A program made the translations under genes and the position numbers. Below are positions 56,468 to 64,000 of a stretch of 64,000 bases of DNA, piece after piece (the stretch's first letter is position 1; every line of letters starts with the position of its first letter). The stretch is from UBA1672 sp050633285 (GTDB taxonomy: Bacteria > Pseudomonadota > Alphaproteobacteria > Micavibrionales > Micavibrionaceae). The notes under the pieces were generated by a model. The model was not told the DNA's origin. It saw only the letters and a list, made by a program, of their open reading frames with translations, and searched no databases. Where the stretch lies: the NCBI GenBank assembly GCA_050633285.1, contig JBOEGG010000005.1, forward strand, positions 496,001 through 560,000. Direction: 5' to 3'.

Positions 56468-56805
56468 GTTTTTATAATCGTTTGGCTGCAACAGCACTTA
56501 AGCAGATAGAAAAGCGTGGCAGAACGATTACCATTAAGCGGGCAGGTGGCACTTACTCACCTGTAAATGGTCTGATATCTAGTGATACTGTTAAAAGTCC
56601 TAAAGCCCTTTTTCGTGATTATAAAATTCATGAGGTTGATGGTAGTAAGATCATTCTTGGTGATAAGCAGATGCTTGTAGCTGGTAACGTTGATATCAGT
56701 GTGGATGATGTGATTACAGATGGTCTTGAATATAAGGTACTCCATATTATTGAGGTTAAACCCGGTGATCTTTGTATACTTAAAAAAGTTCAAGTTAGAC
56801 GATGA
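56464..56805 (+). CDS. Head-closure/neck protein, 113 aa
   Basis: MSFYNRLAATALKQIEKRGR, then a beta-rich domain (ALFRDYKIHEVDGSKIILGD). The ATG overlaps the previous stop. Position and size fit a head-closure (stopper) protein. Confidence 0.7.
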   Translation: MSFYNRLAATALKQIEKRGRTITIKRAGGTYSPVNGLISSDTVKSPKALFRDYKIHEVDGSKIILGDKQMLVAGNVDISVDDVITDGLEYKVLHIIEVKPGDLCILKKVQVRR

Positions 56806-57158
56806 ATAATTTAAGGGCGCAGCTCGATGCGGCATATGAAAAAAAAGTAATTGGCACAGCTGTTGAGAAGGCAAAAAAAGTAGCTTTAATTGTGGATCGG
56901 CATCTTGTTTTTAATACGCCAGTCGATAGAGGGCGCGCGCGTTTGGGGTGGATGCATACACTTGACACTATTCCTACCAGTGAAGGTGAGGGGGAAGATT
57001 TAAGCACTGTGCTTTCTGCTTATAAAATTCATAATACGATCTATATCACTAACAACGTTCCATACATAAAGCCACTTAATGAGGGGCATTCTTCACAATC
57101 TCCTGAGGGGTTTGTGGATGGTGCTATTCAGGTTGGTAAGGATAGTATTCGCCGATGA
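56802..57158 (+). CDS. HK97 gp10-like neck/tail completion protein
   Basis: The pattern NTPVDRGRARLGWMHTLDT, then TNNVPYIKPLNEGHSSQSPEGFV is typical of the gp10-like family. 118 aa, coupled by 4-base overlaps on both sides. Confidence 0.85.
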   Translation: MNNLRAQLDAAYEKKVIGTAVEKAKKVALIVDRHLVFNTPVDRGRARLGWMHTLDTIPTSEGEGEDLSTVLSAYKIHNTIYITNNVPYIKPLNEGHSSQSPEGFVDGAIQVGKDSIRR

Positions 57159-57550
57159 GTTATGACTATGAGCAAGATATTAGAGAGTTCTTTGAAAACA
57201 ACTGGAACTCTACTGAAATCGCATGGCCTGATTACCATTTTAATAAGCCCAGTAGCACATGGGTTAGTTTTACTTACAAAGAAAATGCGGGGTATCAGGC
57301 ATCTATGGGATCGCCTGGTACTAATAGGTTCCGTACTTTGGGAATGGTTACAATACAAGTATTTGCTCTTTCTGGTGATGCATCTATTGATGCGCGCGAA
57401 AAGGCTGGGCTTTTAAAAGATTTGTTCCGTAGTGGAGTGACCTCTGGGAACGTGAATTTTTACGATGTTACACAGCAAACTATAGGCGTTAAGAATGGTT
57501 GGTATCAGATCAACGTAAAAGCTTATTTCAAACATGATGAGATTACTTAA
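57155..57550 (+). CDS. Tail terminator protein
   Basis: 131 residues (IREFFENNWNSTEIAWPDYHF; GTNRFRTLGMVTIQVFALSGD) in the position and size of the lambda gpU/DUF4128 group, which caps the tail tube and joins it to the head. Confidence 0.8.
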   Translation: MSYDYEQDIREFFENNWNSTEIAWPDYHFNKPSSTWVSFTYKENAGYQASMGSPGTNRFRTLGMVTIQVFALSGDASIDAREKAGLLKDLFRSGVTSGNVNFYDVTQQTIGVKNGWYQINVKAYFKHDEIT

Positions 57551-57564
57551 AGGAGATTTACAGT

Positions 57565-58482
57565 ATGACAGATTCATCACAAACAAGGCTGGCTATCATA
57601 GAGGAGGCCACTTATGGGGTAGTGGAAGCAACACCATCCTTTCAAAATTTGCGCTTTACAGGCGAAGGATTGAATGGAAATGTTGAGAACTCCACCTCAA
57701 ATGAAATTCGGCCTGATCGCAATGCCTCTGACACTGTGCAAGTTGGATCAAATGCGGGTGGTAAAATTGATATAGAACTGAGCTATGGTTCATATGATCT
57801 TTTGTTGGAGGGTCTTATGTTTAACTCATGGAACTCTGATGTATTAAAGAATGGTGTTGAGCGTCATTCCTATGGTCTTGAGAAAACGTTTAAGGCGCAA
57901 TCAAGTGATCAGTATCACCTTTTCACAGGGGCGATGGTTAATGGGTTCACATTAGCTGTTCAATCGAAAAATATGGTTACAGGTTCTTTTGATCTACTTG
58001 CGAAAGGGATGACAAGTTCTCAGGATGAAATTGCCGGTGCTACATATGCGGATGCGAATACAAATGATGTTATGAATGCAGCTGTTGGCTTTGCAAACCT
58101 CGCTATAACAGGTGCTGCGAGTTCTGATATTACCTCACTCAACTTGAGCATGACAAATAATTTACGCAAACAAGAGGTGGTGGGTTCAAGAGATGCAAGG
58201 GGCATTGGAGCAGGGCGTTTTGATGTAACAGGTGATTTGATAGCATATTTTGAAAGCTCGGAATTATACGACATGTTTTTGGCTGGTACAGCTACAGATT
58301 TGTCGTTTGATATCGGCGGGGTTGCCTCTAAGAAGTATAATTTTAATATGCCTAAAATTAAGTTTGAAAGTGCCGAGGTGGTTGCAGGGGGTAATGACCA
58401 AGATGTTATGGCCAAAATGACATTCCGCGCTCTGTACGATGCCACAGAGGACAGCACACTTACTATTACACGTACGCCATAA
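57565..58482 (+). CDS. Major tail tube protein
   Basis: 305 residues starting SSQTRLAIIEEATYGVVEATPSFQNLRFTGEG. This matches a family of siphophage tail tube proteins. Two related beta-rich parts are seen, of which the second may be a lambda-V-type domain. No sheath gene is adjacent, so the tail is non-contractile. Confidence 0.85.
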   Translation: MTDSSQTRLAIIEEATYGVVEATPSFQNLRFTGEGLNGNVENSTSNEIRPDRNASDTVQVGSNAGGKIDIELSYGSYDLLLEGLMFNSWNSDVLKNGVERHSYGLEKTFKAQSSDQYHLFTGAMVNGFTLAVQSKNMVTGSFDLLAKGMTSSQDEIAGATYADANTNDVMNAAVGFANLAITGAASSDITSLNLSMTNNLRKQEVVGSRDARGIGAGRFDVTGDLIAYFESSELYDMFLAGTATDLSFDIGGVASKKYNFNMPKIKFESAEVVAGGNDQDVMAKMTFRALYDATEDSTLTITRTP

Positions 58483-58498
58483 GAGGAGCGATATTATA

Positions 58499-58900
58499 AT
58501 GACTAATCCATACGAAATTTTTGAAAACAATAGAGAGCTTGAATGCGAAAAAGGAGTTGTTATCGAATATCCGGGCTTTTCGTTTACGATTCTGCGCGCA
58601 GGTGGAACCAACACAAAATATGATGAAGCTTTAGCACGCAAGTTACGCCCTATTGCTAACCAAATTTCCTTTGGTTCAATGGAAGAGGGGGCAGCAAAAA
58701 AAATCTATGCTGAGGTTTATGCAGAAACGGTAATTGTCGGTTGGGACAATATGGCAGATCGGCAGGGTAACCCACTTGAATTTAATTTTGATAACTGTGT
58801 ACAGGTTTTATTAGATTTACCTGACTTATTTATTGATATTAAAAAGCAGGCCAACAGCTTGGCAACTTTCAAGGCTGACAAAGATATTGAAAAAAACTAA
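58499..58900 (+). CDS. Tail assembly chaperone, short form (G-like)
   Basis: 133 residues (MTNPYEIFENNRELECEKGV) ending FKADKDIEKN and TAA. It lies between tail tube and tape measure, the G/GT position. The last codons contain A AAA AAC in frame, allowing part of the ribosomes to continue into the -1 frame and make GT. Confidence 0.85.
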   Translation: MTNPYEIFENNRELECEKGVVIEYPGFSFTILRAGGTNTKYDEALARKLRPIANQISFGSMEEGAAKKIYAEVYAETVIVGWDNMADRQGNPLEFNFDNCVQVLLDLPDLFIDIKKQANSLATFKADKDIEKN

Positions 58901-58938
58901 TTGATCTCCTCACTTGGCAACTTGAGTGGGGGGAGAAA
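58891..58938 (+). promoter_or_regulatory. Programmed -1 frameshift signal
   Basis: The slippery heptamer A AAA AAC (58891-58897) is correctly phased (GAA AAA AAC TAA). After 8 bases a stem-loop forms: CTCC/GGAG and TCACT/AGTGG with a two-base bulge. Both elements and spacing fit canonical -1 frameshifting. Confidence 0.85.
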
Positions 58939-59214
58939 GAGCAAGACCTTTGGGATTTGTGGGAAGAAGGTCGTAATATAAAAGCCCTAGAGGAAAAGCC
59001 GATACTTTTAGAGGGGTCGGCTTTTTATTTTCGCGCATTTCTACAGCTTCGTTCAGACAGGCCTGTAGGAATGTCTATAGGTAGTATTCCTTATTCATCA
59101 GTGGTGGCATGGTGCCATCATAACCACGTAAAACGAGAGCATTTTGAGTTTGTTTTTAACCTAATTAGGGTTTTAGACAAAGTTGAACTTGAGCATAAGA
59201 AAGGCAGCACATGA
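58897..59214 (+). CDS. Tail assembly chaperone extension (T part of GT)
   Basis: After the slip the -1 frame reads LIDLLTWQLEWGEKEQDLWD and on to LEHKKGST, 105 codons with no good initiation site. It would be made only as the GT fusion of about 238 residues. A TTG at 58957 is in frame but has no ribosome-binding site. GT proteins bind the tape measure and recruit tail tube subunits. The stop overlaps the tape measure ATG. Confidence 0.82.
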   Translation, partial: LIDLLTWQLEWGEKEQDLWDLWEEGRNIKALEEKPILLEGSAFYFRAFLQLRSDRPVGMSIGSIPYSSVVAWCHHNHVKREHFEFVFNLIRVLDKVELEHKKGST

Positions 59215-61196
59215 CCTCTGATGCAGAAATTGTCATTGGTATACGCGCGCAAGATGCAGATGCTAAGCGTATTAAACGTAGCCTTGATGATATTTATAAA
59301 TCTTCACAGCGTACCGAGAATGCCGTCGATGAGTTATCACAAGCATTTCGCCGTAATCAAGGTGCATCTCGTGGTATGGCAAACGCTTTGCAGGCTGCAA
59401 TTGGGTATTTAGGCGGTCGTGAAATTGTTAATGCTGTTGATAATATGACCTTACTTGAGGCTCGTATACGAAGTAGTACCGAAACACTCGAAGAGTTTAA
59501 CTTTTCGTATGAGGAGTTATTAAACACGGCAAAAGATACAGGTAGTGAATTTGCATCGTCTGTGGAAATATTCCAACGCATTAGTTTTGTTCGTGATGAA
59601 CTTAAATCAACGGCATCGGAAATGACGTTGTTTACGGATAATGTATCTAAGCTTGGTGTAGTATCCGGAGCAGGTACACAAGCCTTAAATGCAGGTTTGA
59701 AACAACTTGGTCAGTCTTTGTCTGCCGAAATTGTACGTGCAGAAGAATACAATTCCATCATGGAGAATATACCTGTTGTTGGACGTGCTATAGCTGATGA
59801 ATTGGGTGTGACTACTGGTGGTATGCGTCAGCTTGTCATTGAAGGTGAGCTTCTATCACGGGATGTTTTTGCAGCAATACTTAATCAGACAGATGAAATA
59901 AATGCAGAATTTGATAAATTTCCAGTTACTATTGGGCGGGCATTTTCTTCCTTTAAAATTGACTTACAGCAGTCTGCTCAGGAATTGGATGGTGTAATCA
60001 GTGGCACACAAATCTTAGTTAAAGGGTTTGAGATTGCTGGGAATGCCCTGAGCGCGCTTGTCTCACTTATTAAGGGGTTTGCATCAACTACCCAAGCCCT
60101 ATTTTCATTCGTTATTGCGGGTGTCATTGATGCGTTTAACGAGGGTATGCGCCTTGTGGAAAGTGGTGTTAATACTATTATTGGCGCAATAAATCGGATT
60201 AAGTCTGAGCAGATTCCTTTAATTGAGATTAGTAGTAATATTTCTCGTGGCGATCTTGCACAGGCAGCTCTAGATTCTGCTAGTCAGGATATTGCAGATG
60301 CGAAGGAAGGATTTAAGAAAGCGTTTGATGACTCACTAATTCTGGTAGGTCTTCAAGAAGAAGCTGATAAAACAAAGCCAAAAGTACAAGGTGTAGCGCG
60401 CGAAATATCTCAAGAATACGCGGATATTGTTGAGGAAATAAAAAATAAAAATAATGATGCGGGTAAGGAAGCTAAGAAACTTGCAGATCGAATTTTTGGT
60501 GTCACTGACCAATTGCGTTTTAATATAGATCAGCTAAAACGCAGTAATGAAGAGCAAGAAGTTTATAATAATTTGCGCTCTGCGGGCGTTGCTATAGATA
60601 CGGTCGCCGGGCAGGAAATTTCTAAACTTACTATTGAGCATGCGGGGCTTGAGGCACAGTTGCAAAGAGAACAACGTATTGCAAATGATACAGCGGATGC
60701 TTTTGGTCGCTTCTTCGAGGATGGTATCACTGGCGCGGAATCATTTGGTGATGCTCTAGGGAATTTAGCCGGTGAGTTGGCTGATTTGGTACTACAACTT
60801 ACTGTTATCGAACCGTTGAAGAATAGTATTACGAATGGCCTTACAGGGAGTAACTCTTCTGGTGGAGGTATTTCACTTGGTAATGTGGGAAGCTCAATAG
60901 CTGGTATTTTTGGGTTTGATAGCGGGGGATCAATGCTATTGGGCGGTAATGGCGGCATTGATAACAATGTACTTTCTCTTAATGGTAGCCCCATTGCAAA
61001 AACCTCGCGAGGTGAAACACTCTCTATTTCTCCTAAATCAGATTCTTCTGGTGGCTCAGTTGTTATACATCAAACTTTAAATGTATCGACTGGTGTTCAG
61101 GAAACAGTAAGGGCTGAAATGGTTGATATGTTGCCTGAGATACAAGAGTCCGCACGGGCAGCAGTTCAAGAAGCACAGCTGCGGGGTATTCAGTAA
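59211..61196 (+). CDS. Tail tape measure protein
   Basis: 661 residues with the TIGR02675-type N-terminal domain (LEARIRSSTETLEEFNFSYE; GQSLSAEIVRAEEYNSIMEN; GGMRQLVIEGELLSRDVFAAI), hydrophobic segments around 270-320 and a helical C-terminus. With the usual 0.15 nm per residue the tail would be near 100 nm, which is inference. Confidence 0.92.
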   Translation: MTSDAEIVIGIRAQDADAKRIKRSLDDIYKSSQRTENAVDELSQAFRRNQGASRGMANALQAAIGYLGGREIVNAVDNMTLLEARIRSSTETLEEFNFSYEELLNTAKDTGSEFASSVEIFQRISFVRDELKSTASEMTLFTDNVSKLGVVSGAGTQALNAGLKQLGQSLSAEIVRAEEYNSIMENIPVVGRAIADELGVTTGGMRQLVIEGELLSRDVFAAILNQTDEINAEFDKFPVTIGRAFSSFKIDLQQSAQELDGVISGTQILVKGFEIAGNALSALVSLIKGFASTTQALFSFVIAGVIDAFNEGMRLVESGVNTIIGAINRIKSEQIPLIEISSNISRGDLAQAALDSASQDIADAKEGFKKAFDDSLILVGLQEEADKTKPKVQGVAREISQEYADIVEEIKNKNNDAGKEAKKLADRIFGVTDQLRFNIDQLKRSNEEQEVYNNLRSAGVAIDTVAGQEISKLTIEHAGLEAQLQREQRIANDTADAFGRFFEDGITGAESFGDALGNLAGELADLVLQLTVIEPLKNSITNGLTGSNSSGGGISLGNVGSSIAGIFGFDSGGSMLLGGNGGIDNNVLSLNGSPIAKTSRGETLSISPKSDSSGGSVVIHQTLNVSTGVQETVRAEMVDMLPEIQESARAAVQEAQLRGIQ

Positions 61197-61813
61197 TGCC
61201 AGTATTCCCAATTGATTTACCTACTAAGATTGGCTTTTCTTCGTTTTCCGTTGGTATTGATAATGCTGTAGCTGTGGCAATGTCTGAATTTACGTTTGAG
61301 GAGCAGGTACAACGCCACCTGGGGCAAGCTTGGGAAATGACAGGTACAATAGAATTGTTAGATAGGGATGAGGCAGAGATTTACAATGCTTTCATTCTTA
61401 AGCTTGGTGGACGTGAGGGGACATTCACTATGGGGGTTGCTGGTTCCAACCAGCCAAGAGGTAATGTTTCTGGTAGCCCTGTTGTTGATGGCGAGGGGCA
61501 GTTAGGAGAAAACCTTAGTGTAAAAGGTTTTACACCTTCTTCAAACAACGTTTTGAGAGTCGGTGATTACATTCAATTGGGTGTTGGTTCCAGTGCGCGA
61601 TTATATAAAGTTCTTGATGATGTAAATTCTGATGAAAGTGGTAACGCTACCTTAGAACTTGCACCAAGGATTGTGCGCGCACCAACCGATGAAGACACCG
61701 TTATTACGTCGAATGCAAAAGGGGTCTTTCGTTTAAAAACAAACTTAAGTCTCGTTGATATTAAACCACCATATATTCACAAGCTTAGCTTCTCAGCTAG
61801 GGGGGTTGTTTAA
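61196..61813 (+). CDS. Distal tail protein-like
   Basis: 205 residues (FPIDLPTKIGFSSFSVGIDN; LGQAWEMTGTIELLDRDEAE) in the position of DUF2460/lambda M-like distal tail proteins. TAATG coupling with the tape measure gene. Confidence 0.75.
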   Translation: MPVFPIDLPTKIGFSSFSVGIDNAVAVAMSEFTFEEQVQRHLGQAWEMTGTIELLDRDEAEIYNAFILKLGGREGTFTMGVAGSNQPRGNVSGSPVVDGEGQLGENLSVKGFTPSSNNVLRVGDYIQLGVGSSARLYKVLDDVNSDESGNATLELAPRIVRAPTDEDTVITSNAKGVFRLKTNLSLVDIKPPYIHKLSFSARGVV

Positions 61814-62367
61814 TGCGATCTATGTCTAACGAATTTAAAAGTGCTGTTGTTGCCGGTACTGTCTTGCCGTTTCTTCTGCTCGAAGCATATTTCGATACTG
61901 AGGTGTTACGTTTTTGGAGTGGAATTGGCCATATAACGGTCGATGGAAATGTATATACAGGTTCAGGTAACCTGCTTAGCTTAAGTGATATTACCGAGAC
62001 CCAAAAAATAGAGGCACAGGGTATTGCTATTGAACTAAATGGCATACCAAATTCTATGATTTCAGTAGCGGAAAATGAAGATTACCAAGGTCGTGATGTA
62101 AAAGTGAAGTTTGCGGCACTTGATAACTTTGGCGTAGTTGTTGCGGATCCAATTACAATTTTTAGCGGCAAAGCTGACGTAATGGAAATCACAGATGCGC
62201 GTGACAAATGTAAGATTAAGATGACTGTCGAGAGTGACATGATTGCTTTATTTCGTTCTAACGAACGTAGGCGAACACCAGAGGATCAAAAGCGTACTTA
62301 TCCTAACGATACATTTTTTGACAGTGTTGCCGGGCTACAATCCAAACAAGTTATTTGGGGTGGTTAA
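61813..62367 (+). CDS. Tail tip protein (DUF2163-like / lambda L position)
   Basis: 184 residues: VLPFLLLEAYFDTEVLRFWSG, then beta-rich sequence (VKVKFAALDNFGVVV) and RSNERRRTPEDQKRTYPNDT. It resembles BR0599/DUF2163-type tail proteins of alphaproteobacterial phages and gene transfer agents. TAATG coupling upstream. Confidence 0.78.
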   Translation: MRSMSNEFKSAVVAGTVLPFLLLEAYFDTEVLRFWSGIGHITVDGNVYTGSGNLLSLSDITETQKIEAQGIAIELNGIPNSMISVAENEDYQGRDVKVKFAALDNFGVVVADPITIFSGKADVMEITDARDKCKIKMTVESDMIALFRSNERRRTPEDQKRTYPNDTFFDSVAGLQSKQVIWGG

Positions 62368-62781
62368 TTGAGAAAGCAGGGTTGGGAAAATCATTTTTCA
62401 GAGTTCTTGAAACGTCACAACGGAAAATCATTTAAGCGCGGTAATAATGATTGTGCTTTGTTTGCAGCAAACGGCATTGATGTATTAACAGGTAATGATT
62501 ATGGGCTTAGTTTTAGAGGTCTTTATAAGAGTAAATCACAAGCCCAAAATATTTTAAAGGAACAGGGTTTTGAGGATTTAGAATCTGTAGCTGACGCATT
62601 CTTGGGTGATGCATATCACTCTGTATTTTATGCTCAGCGTGGTGACTGTGTTCTAATTGAATATGAGAGTGAAACTGCTCTAGGTTTAGTTGATTTGACA
62701 GGACAGATGGCTGTTACAACGGGAAAAGACGGGCTAGTGAAATATAAACCTGAGTTTTGGGTTAAAGCATGGAAGGTTTGA
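62368..62781 (+). CDS. DUF6950-like / NlpC-P60-like tail protein (lambda K position)
   Basis: 137 residues with GWENHFSEFLKRHNGKSFKRGNNDCALFAANG, where Cys29 would be the catalytic residue, and GDCVLIEYES. A peptidoglycan-acting role at the tail tip is probable from position. Starts with TTG directly after the previous stop. Confidence 0.78.
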   Translation: MRKQGWENHFSEFLKRHNGKSFKRGNNDCALFAANGIDVLTGNDYGLSFRGLYKSKSQAQNILKEQGFEDLESVADAFLGDAYHSVFYAQRGDCVLIEYESETALGLVDLTGQMAVTTGKDGLVKYKPEFWVKAWKV

Positions 62782-62782
62782 T

Positions 62783-64000
62783 ATGGGTATTGAAACTGCT
62801 ATTGCAACGGCCATTTTAGGTAAGGGTATTATTGCTAGTACTGCTGCAGGTGCTGCATTAATTTCGTTTGGTGTTACAACCGCTGTTGGTACTGCCTTAT
62901 CATTCGGTTTAAACGCTCTACAGTCGGCACTTGTTCCTAAGCCTTCTGGCTCTAAGGGGGGAGATTTATCAAGTCAGGCTCAAGGTATAACTCAGAATGT
63001 TAAGCAGGCTATTACGACTCGTCGGCACGTATATGGTGAGATGCGGGTAGGTGGCGCAATAACCTATATGGAGACAACTTCAAATAACGACTACCTTCAT
63101 ATTATTTTGGTAATTGCTGACCATGAAGTAGAAGAAATTGGAGAAATATGGCTTGATGATGAGTCGATACCTCAAGATTATGTTGATACAAATGGCAATG
63201 TTATTACCGGAACGTATAAAGGGGTAGCACGATTTAAAAAGCATTTAGGTACTTTAGATCAAAGTGCTGATTTAGATTTGATTGAAGAAACACTTCTGGA
63301 TGTAAACTTTATTGGGCGGGGTGTTTCATATCTTTATGGACGGTTGGAATACGATAGAGACGTATACCCGTCATCTGTGCCTGTTATTTCTGCCTTTGTG
63401 AAAGGTAAAAGATTATATGATCCGCGTGATGGTCAGGTACGATTTAGTAATAATGCTGCCTTAATTGCGAATGATTATATGGTTTCTGGAATAGATGCTC
63501 TTGCTACGGGCGTAGGTGTAGATCAAGGGCGTATTAACGCTTCATCCCTAGTGTCTTCTGCAAACGTATGTGACGAGGATGTGCTTACTAAAGAAGTGAA
63601 TGACACGATACTGTCGGCATCCGGTAATATAATAAGGTTGGAGGGTGTTAATGACCGTCTCCAATATCAAGTGGGTGATAAAATTATACTTGTTGGTAGT
63701 AATTTGCCTGCTGGTTTAAGCACTGGTATTGATTACTTTGTAATACCTTATCAACGAAAAGGTAAAATTAGAGTAAAACTTGCTTCTAGCTATGTAGATG
63801 CATTAGCGGGCAATGAGATTACTTTATCTTCTGACGGTGAGGGGACAATGAGAAAAATCTCTGAGCCTCGTTATTCTGCTGGCGGTATCATTGATACTGC
63901 AAATGATTTAAGTCGTAATTTGAATGATGTATTCACAGCTATGGGCGGGTACTTCGTGACTATTGGAGAAGATATCCATATTAACAGTGCGTCATATAGG
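62783..64000 (+). CDS. J-like tail tip/host specificity protein, 3' end outside window
   Basis: 406 codons open to the window edge. Starts MGIETAIATAILGKGI with two small-residue hydrophobic segments (IIASTAAGAALISFGVTTAV), then the lambda J-like region QAITTRRHVYGEMRVGGAIT, ILVIADHEVEEIGEIWLDDE. AAGG lies eight bases before the ATG. It is the central fibre that contacts the receptor; its variable C-terminus is not in the window. Confidence 0.85.
   Translation, partial: MGIETAIATAILGKGIIASTAAGAALISFGVTTAVGTALSFGLNALQSALVPKPSGSKGGDLSSQAQGITQNVKQAITTRRHVYGEMRVGGAITYMETTSNNDYLHIILVIADHEVEEIGEIWLDDESIPQDYVDTNGNVITGTYKGVARFKKHLGTLDQSADLDLIEETLLDVNFIGRGVSYLYGRLEYDRDVYPSSVPVISAFVKGKRLYDPRDGQVRFSNNAALIANDYMVSGIDALATGVGVDQGRINASSLVSSANVCDEDVLTKEVNDTILSASGNIIRLEGVNDRLQYQVGDKIILVGSNLPAGLSTGIDYFVIPYQRKGKIRVKLASSYVDALAGNEITLSSDGEGTMRKISEPRYSAGGIIDTANDLSRNLNDVFTAMGGYFVTIGEDIHINSASYR

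Larger units (their letters stand above)
31865..64000. mobile_element. Lambda-like siphophage prophage, right end outside window
   Basis: From the 3' end of tRNA-Pro, the sequence changes to phage content: integrase, early leftward operon, immunity region, replication and a full head-tail module in canonical order through a J-like protein cut at 64000. The second attachment site and any lysis genes must lie beyond the window. All major structural frames are open, including a working-looking frameshift signal, so the prophage may be intact. The long MuF-type head module and tail genes indicate a long, flexible, non-contractile tail: no sheath gene is visible. Confidence 0.95.

Noticed and set aside
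57565..58482. Possible contractile-tail sheath
   Set aside because: Only one tail tube gene is present between neck and chaperone genes; the GT frameshift and tape measure layout fit a siphophage.
1..64000. CRISPR arrays, rRNA genes and insertion sequences
   Set aside because: No regularly spaced direct repeats with unique spacers, no rRNA signature and no transposase frame seen; the 21-base iterons at 46467-46577 lie inside a coding gene and are too short and close for CRISPR.

Overview
The window reads as the chromosome of an AT-rich alphaproteobacterium carrying one large integrated lambda-like siphophage. The evidence for the host is gene order. A leftward block, miaB - phoH - ybeY - corC - lnt - XRE regulator - metK - trmB - rimP - nusA - infB - rbfA - truB - rpsO, is the arrangement typical of Alphaproteobacteria. 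The prophage also encodes a GapR-type protein, a family best known from that class. I cannot name the species.

Host part (1 to about 31,860). A small partial gene, a glycerophosphodiesterase, two membrane proteins of unknown function and pnp precede gpmI. The leftward translation/RNA block then runs from 6,649 to 22,773. Within it, rimP-nusA-infB has its own promoter followed at once by an intrinsic terminator, which looks like attenuation. metK has a possible pseudoknot over its ribosome-binding site. A zeta-toxin-like kinase gene sits between an intact miaB and a decayed second copy of the miaB 3' end. A rightward set of metabolic, transport and envelope genes (2-hydroxyacid dehydrogenase, Na+/alanine symporter, HAD phosphatase, MsbA-like exporter, alpha/beta hydrolase, CBS and DUF192 proteins) ends at a tRNA-Pro(UGG) gene.

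Prophage (about 31,865 to beyond 64,000). The element abuts the 3' end of the tRNA and runs past the window edge. A leftward early operon carries integrase, a DUF4224 protein, accessory genes, a host-like XRE regulator and a recombination module (NinB, DUF968 nuclease, SSB, PD-(D/E)XK exonuclease, Rad52-type annealing protein), then a chain of tiny overlapping genes. It is driven by a recognisable PL. A rightward operon starts at a matching PR with a short, apparently leaderless Cro-like gene and continues through GapR-like, RusA, MT-A70 methylase and replication genes, with an iteron origin inside the replication initiator gene. Both promoters carry the same operator, GWACA-N3-TGTWC, so repressor, Cro, OL and OR are all visible. 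Between the two operons lies an accessory island: a Panacea-domain antitoxin with a membrane partner, a formyltransferase coupled to an HTH-sensor protein, and a small unit with its own strong promoter, leader hairpin and terminator.

Late genes (49,803 onward) follow the usual order: terminase, portal, MuF-like protein, scaffold, capsid, neck, tail tube, G/GT with a -1 frameshift signal, tape measure, tail tip, and a J-like protein cut by the window end. Three single genes inserted on the opposite strand (45,658; 48,085; 49,533) look like morons. The best leads for something undescribed are the formyltransferase/HTH-sensor pair, the Panacea/2-TM pair, the toxin gene bounded by miaB ends, the 42,588-42,922 unit, and the opposite-strand gene at 48,085. 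Functions below come from motif recognition by eye, with no database search.
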